A program made the position numbers and the translations under genes. From Larus michahellis (taxonomy: Eukaryota; Chordata; Aves; Charadriiformes; Laridae): a stretch of 64,000 nt of DNA. The stretch is taken from NCBI RefSeq assembly GCF_964199755.1, contig NC_133913.1, positions 6,302,201-6,366,200 on the forward strand, read 5' to 3'. Every line of letters starts with the position of its first letter. Position 1 is the first letter of the stretch. A model generated the notes under the pieces. That model worked only from the letters and a program-made list of their open reading frames with translations, did not search any database and was not told where the DNA came from. Below, piece by piece: positions 59,335-64,000 of this stretch.

Positions 59335-62130
59335 TCCTGCATGGAGAACTGAGCCATGTTTAATTGTTATTATGATAACAAACTGCAATGGAGGCATGGA
59401 GGTACCAAACATACCCAATGCAGTGCATGTACCAGAAGTCCATCAAGGTCAGTATTTCATCTCTGGTAGTGACCTGTGGTTATCACCCGGGGAAGAATAA
59501 AAGCATGAGGCAAATATACTTGCCCGGGATATTCTAAGAACCTCCAGCCATTTGTGTCTCAAAGACCCCTAAGGCTGGGGGATGCTGCAGTGTTTCTCAC
59601 CACTTGGTGATTATTTTTTTTCCTTCTGTCTCTATTTCCATCATATTTCCCTGCCATCATTGCAGAAGGGAGGGAGCTAGTGAAATGGTAGAGATGTTGC
59701 TTGACTTCTTTTCCCATTGGCCTGACCTTCCCCACCTTTGCCCGTATCCCTTCACCTGGTCCTTATATGAAGAAGGGAATGATGTTCCAACCATTTGTGA
59801 CTCTTCTGGTCACAGATCAGTCTCAAAAACAACTGTGATAGTAGTGCAGAAACGTTCTTACTTTGGGAAGATGAGAAGGAAGGTGTAATGTGTCTTTAAA
59901 AAGCTTACTGCCCAGGAAGACCTGGGTCCAGCACATCACCCAACAGCCCAAGAAATTTGATAGATGAGTCTCCAACATTCTTGTCGTGTCTCCCCTTCCC
60001 TCTTTCTCCACTTCCACAGCCTCGAAATGCTGAGAGGCGCGCTGTGAGGTCTGGCTTGTGTAAGGGAGTCTGTCAGAGCTGGGACATGCAGCCCCATGGC
60101 CTGCAGCTGGACTAAGTGAGGAGTCTCCATCAAGCATTCATCTAAATGTCTTGCCTCCGCGGCATGCCCTCAGGTTCGGCACTCCTTTGTTTTTAAAGCC
60201 ACAGTTATTAGTATCAAGAAAGCATGCAAAGAGCTGGGGAATACTTTGTGTGCCCGAAAAAGAGAGGGAGGGAGGGAGAGAGGAGGGGGGAAGACAGTTT
60301 CTGTGCTTTTTGGGATCGTGCTTACAGAAACAGGGAGAGACACATTATTAGGGTCTGGTTTTAAATAGAGCATAAAGGTCTGTTTTTTGGGAGAGAGAAC
60401 AAAGTCCCGTAGCTGTGAGGGGGAAACGGGCTGGTACAGGCAGAACAAAGGAGACCCTACAAGGATCCAGGTTTCCCTTTGGTGCTGCAAGGCTTTAAAC
60501 TACAAGCCAGAGGGGAGCGATAGGGAATGCACTGACGGGGGTTTGAACGCCGCCGCTGGATGCACACGCTGTCTGTAGATTGTGTGATAGAGAAAATCCC
60601 CACAGTTGGCTGGCTTGGGGTTTCTAAGAGAGCAGCGAATATGAAATCCTTTTTCTCCAGTAGACGCTGCACAGGAATGACCTGGGGACACATTAGACAG
60701 TGATAAGTGACTCTCTCCATCCCCTTTTATCCTGTTTACAATACAGAGGCTTTCCTTGAACAAAACCCCCTTTTTTTTTTCACTCTCCGTGCTCCTGGCT
60801 GTTGTGTCTAAATGAGCCAATTTGCTGAAGGACTCCTCCTGGAAGGACTTGAAGTCTAACAAGAACAGAAGCTTGCTTGCAGCATGTTGTTTCTGGCAAA
60901 AATAAATTTCTTCACAAAAGAACAGAAATTCGTTGTTGTATTTCAGTGCTTGCCACTTCATCAAAACTCTTGTGATACTTCTGAAAGCCCTGGCCAGGAG
61001 GGAAATCCCGGCATCTATTTTCATTCAACCTCTCTATTTCCAGAAAGTGTTTGAAAACAGGGTATAATGACTCAGATAAGAGAGAACAAAGAAAAAAGGA
61101 CTGAAGGTATTTGTTACCGCTGTGGTTAATTCATACACTGTTTATTCTTAGCCTGATGTGATCCCTTTGGTTTGAGTCACTATTGGACATCGAGGGGATA
61201 ATCCTTTGCCACAGACCTGGCTTGCTGCATGGCAGGGCAGGGCAGACAAAGAAAGTTTCATACATCATCTGAGATGAAAGTTGGACTTGGTTGGACTCGA
61301 TGATCTTAAAGGTCTTTTCCAACCCAAATGATTCGAAGACGACGTTTAAGAGATGGAAGAAATAGTGGAGAGAGGAAAGAACCCCATACCCTGACTGCCT
61401 GGTCCATGAGGGCAGAGACTGCTCCTACTAATTTTTAAATGATCGATGTTGTGGTATTAAGTTGAACATTTTACAGAATATATAACTTTCCCAATTTTTC
61501 CCAATCAAGCTCATTGTCTTGTTAGCACGAAGTCGTGTTTCTTGACAAAAACTATTTTCCAGTAAAGTCCACTGATTAGAATGAGTTACAGTCCTAATTT
61601 TTTAATCAACCAGTTTTTATATCAGCATTTCTAATGTCCTGGTGCCCAGACTACCTGGCTTATATCTACCCTTTTTTTTGATAATCCACCATCTCCCTGA
61701 TTCTCCCATAAAGTTGAAAGGTTGCAGGAGATCAGATGTCTCAGCAGACTATAACCATAAAGCAGTCAGGTTTTGTAGCCCAGCACATACAAGAAACGTT
61801 TGGGGCTTCAACCGTGGTTGATTATCTGGTCAAAACAATTAATGAACTATGTGCAGATGAGCTAACTGAAGGCAGCCTTTCATCGAACCCCAGAGCAAGG
61901 CCTAAACTGCCAGCCCTGTGGAAAACGGCAGAGGAACCTGCTGTTACACGATGAATGGGTGATAACCTGGGGTAGGGAATTTACTGTGTCTGAAGGCAAG
62001 GGGAAAAAACAGGATTATTAAGAAAAAAAAGCTATTTGCACAATGGATGCCCTGAGCTGAGCATGGCCACTCGTGAACAAACCTTTGGAGTTAAAGTAGT
62101 TCTATGAAAATGAAGGACTGAAAGGGACAG
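59335..62130. other. Unique intergenic sequence upstream of GOSR2
   Basis: Contains a GGGAGGGAGGGAGAGAGG purine run near 60265 and a + CR1 tip at 61279-61336. A minus-strand frame of 174 codons at 60500-61024 is not recognised and is compatible with chance. Confidence 0.3.
61279..61336 (+). mobile_element. CR1 LINE 3' tip
   Basis: GTTGGACTTGGTTGGACTCG, then TGATCTTAAAGGTC and a damaged ATGATTCG tail. Confidence 0.8.
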
Positions 62131-62692
62131 CAGGTCGAGGGAGGGGATTCTCCCCCTCTGCTCTGCTCTGGGGAGACCCCACCTGGAGTGCTGTGTCCAG
62201 CTTTGGAGCCCCGACCACCGGCAGGACACGGAGCTGTTGGAGCGGGGCCGGAGGAGGCCCCGGAGATGCTGGGAGGGCTGGAGCCCCTCTGCTGTGGGGA
62301 CAGGCTGAGAGAGCTGGGGGGGTTCAGCCTGGGGAAGAGAAGGCTCCGGGGAGACCTTCCAGCCCCTTCCAGTCCCTAAAGGGGCTCCAGGAAAGCTGGG
62401 GAGGGACTCTGGATCAGGGAGGGGAGCTGTGGGACGAGGGGGAAGGGTTTTAAACTGAAAGAGGGGAGATTTAGGTTAGAGATTGGGAAGAAATTTTTCC
62501 CTCTGAGGGCGGTGGGCCCCTGGCCCAGGTTGCCCAGAGAAGCTGTGGCTGCCCCATCCCTGGAGGGGTTCAAGGTCAGGCTGGACGGGGCTTGGAGCAA
62601 CCTGGGCTGGTGGGAGGTGTCCCTGCCCAGGGCAGGGGGGTGGAATGAGATGATCTTTAAGGTCCCTTCCGAACCATTCTCTCATTCTGTGA
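62131..62692 (+). mobile_element. CR1 LINE 3' region
   Basis: Runs from CAGGTCGAGGGAGGGGATTC (ORF2 end) through CCGGGGAGACCTTCC to CCCTTCCGAACCATTCTCTC. It is oriented towards GOSR2. Confidence 0.93.
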
Positions 62693-62796
62693 AGTGGATG
62701 CAGTTCAAATGACCAAAGCCAGATATCTTCGTTGACATCTTCACTGACCATCATGGGAATCTAAAATAACTACTTCACAGGGTCCACACCTGACAG

Positions 62797-62953
62797 ACTC
62801 ATGGACTGGTTTGGGTGGGAAGGGACCTTAAAGCCCACCCAGTGCCACCCCCTGCCCTGGGCAGGGACACCTCCCACCAGACCAGGTTGCTCCAAGCCGC
62901 GTCCAACCTGGCCTTGAACCCCTCCAGGGATGGGGCAGCCACAGCTTCTCTGG
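62797..62953 (-). mobile_element. CR1 LINE 3' end, inverted to its neighbour
   Basis: CTCATGGACTGGTTTGGGTGG, then CACCTCCCACCAGACCAGG and GGGGCAGCCACAGCTTCTC. It is tail to tail with 62131-62692 across about 104 bp. Confidence 0.92.
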
Positions 62954-63163
62954 CAGAGGCACCACATGGTTCAGGTCGGTTTGGGTGGGCTCCAAACACC
63001 CACACTGGGATGACCCCTCCCTCCCTCGAGCCCGGCGGAGCTGACCATGAGCGGACGCGGAGGCCAACCAGGGGGGAAAGAAGACAACTGCCGGCTTCTG
63101 GGGGTCAGACGGCGGGTAAAAGCACGGCACCCATTCCACAGGGCCCTGTGAGACCACATCCCC

Positions 63164-63214
63164 CCGCCCCACAGCGCCCCCCGCCCCACAGCGCCCCCCG
63201 CCCCACAGCGCCCC
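63164..63214 (+). repeat. Three perfect 17-bp tandem copies in the GOSR2 promoter
   Basis: The unit CCGCCCCACAGCGCCCC repeats three times without a mismatch and ends next to the YY1-type site. Each copy carries a CCGCCCC GC-box-like core. Confidence 0.92.
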
Positions 63215-63399
63215 CCGCCGCCATCTTCTCCCCGCCCGCCGCGGGCTGTCCGGCAGCGCCCCCTGGCGGCCGCGCCGGGAGCTGCGGGCGGCGCAGGCGC
63301 CTGGAGGGCGGTGGTGGGCGTGTCCGCGGGCGGCGGAAGCGGAAGTCGGAGGGGCCGGAAGTGAAGGGCGGCGACGTGGGCGGCGGAGCGGCCGCCGCG

Positions 63400-63428
63400 A
63401 TGGAGGGTCTCTACCACCAGACCAACAA
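63400..63428 (+). CDS. GOSR2: GOSR2 first coding exon (5' end only; rest beyond window)
   Basis: The ATG at 63400 is in a strong context (GCCGCGATGG). It encodes MEGLYHQTN plus two bases of a Lys codon, followed by the donor CAA|GTGCGT. This is the N-terminus of the Golgi SNAP receptor complex member 2 (membrin, GS27), a Qb-SNARE of ER-to-Golgi and intra-Golgi transport. Vertebrate homologues start with the same M-x-x-L-x-x-QT-x-K pattern and split the codon at the same place. The CpG island, the ETS and YY1 sites, and the position downstream of WNT9B in the same orientation all support it. Nothing of the SNARE domain or tail anchor is inside the window. Confidence 0.85.
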
Positions 63429-63530
63429 GTGCGTGAGGCGGCGGCGGCGGCGGGCGGCTGGAGGGGGTCTGAGCCCCGCGGGGAGGCGAGGGGTCGGGAT
63501 CGGCCCCTGCCGTCTGCCCGGGGAGGGTGG

Positions 63531-63608
63531 TGCGGTGCGGTGCGGTGCGGTGCGGTGCGGTGCGGTGCGGTGCGGTGCGGTGCGGTGCGGTGCGGTGCGG
63601 TGCGGTGC
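63531..63608 (+). repeat. (TGCGG)15 pentanucleotide array in GOSR2 intron 1
   Basis: Fifteen perfect TGCGG units run from 63531 to 63605, followed by a broken copy. The array is about 100 bp after the exon 1 donor, CpG-containing and G-rich on the sense strand. Confidence 0.97.
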
Positions 63609-63730
63609 GAGAGGGCGAGGGCGCGGGCGCACGGCCTGCCGGCGGCCCGGCGCCCTCCAGAAGCTTTTTCTCTCATAAAAATTCCCGTCACCCGCCCCGA
63701 AGCGTTGTCCTGAGGACTGTGCTTCGGCCG

Positions 63731-63756
63731 AGGAAGGAAGGAAGGAAGGAAGGAAA
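63731..63756 (+). repeat. (GGAA)n microsatellite
   Basis: About five to six GGAA units in a row, in GOSR2 intron 1. Confidence 0.9.
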
Positions 63757-64000
63757 AGCCTGTCCCTGCGGGCTGTCCGTCTCTCTGTCCGGAGAGCCAG
63801 CCCGCTTTAGCCACGTCAGTCCCAAAGCAAGCCAAGCCTGCTCGCCTCGGGATTTTAAAACACAGGATTGCAAGTATTCACTGCAAACATGGGATTCTGT
63901 GCTACTAGGTGTACATACACTTAAGGCATGCGAATTTGATTGGGGTTTTATGGCGTGTAGGGGTTTCCTGGTGGCTAGCAGACACAATTTAAGCCACCTC
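63757..64000 (+). other. GOSR2: GOSR2 intron 1, truncated by window end
   Basis: Unique sequence leaving the CpG island; no second exon is seen before the window ends. Confidence 0.5.

Larger units (their letters stand above)
63150..63680 (+). promoter_or_regulatory. GOSR2: CpG island promoter of GOSR2
   Basis: GC- and CpG-dense sequence surrounds exon 1. Motifs typical of TATA-less housekeeping promoters are visible: a YY1-type GCCGCCATCTT at 63217-63227, and ETS-type sites GCGGAAGC (63333), GCGGAAGT (63339) and CCGGAAGTG (63355-63363), the last about 40 bp before the start codon. No TATA box. Confidence 0.75.

Noticed and set aside
60500-61024. Minus-strand frame of 174 codons
   Set aside because: No recognisable motif; about one frame of this length is expected by chance in 64 kb on both strands.
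62828-63835. Minus-strand frame of 335 codons over the GOSR2 promoter
   Set aside because: Contains the HRTAP repeat made by the TGCGG array plus reversed CR1 and CpG-island sequence; not a protein gene.

Overview
This is vertebrate, almost certainly avian, genomic DNA. It carries about twenty copies of the CR1 LINE 3' end with the ATTCTATG-type tail, an avian-style ERVL-like LTR at the left edge, GC-rich CpG islands, and a Wnt gene in bird-sized introns. Many CR1 copies belong to one closely related group. I could not fix the species.

Two recognisable genes lie head to tail on the + strand. WNT9B is complete: four coding exons at 1640-1728, 13910-14166, 20274-20539 and 21794-22270, with consistent splice phases. 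They encode a 362-residue secreted Wnt ligand with the 24 conserved cysteines and the acylated-serine motif. GOSR2 starts near the right edge: only its CpG-island promoter and first coding exon (63400-63428) are inside the window. WNT9B followed by GOSR2 in the same orientation is the order known from other amniotes.

WNT9B intron 1 (12.2 kb) also holds, on the minus strand, several short open stretches with splice signals. Four of them (13146-13292, 10455-10632, 5175-5266, 2981-3071) join in compatible phases. A longer open stretch at 5982-6317 repeats the last of them and continues to a stop. I do not recognise the protein. This looks like an undescribed antisense gene, or a decayed and partly duplicated one, nested in WNT9B, and it is the main discovery candidate here.

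The other main signal is CR1 architecture. One CR1 (minus) ends about 30 bp before WNT9B exon 2, and a close relative (plus) sits between exons 3 and 4. This inverted pair brackets exons 2-3 and could fold the pre-mRNA. A second inverted CR1 pair forms a potential long hairpin just upstream of the GOSR2 promoter.

The roughly 41 kb between the two genes has CR1 copies, simple repeats, a recent 76-bp tandem duplication and otherwise unique sequence. No gene is established there, although one small antisense membrane-protein candidate (49.1-49.8 kb) deserves testing. I found no rRNA or tRNA gene and no CRISPR array.
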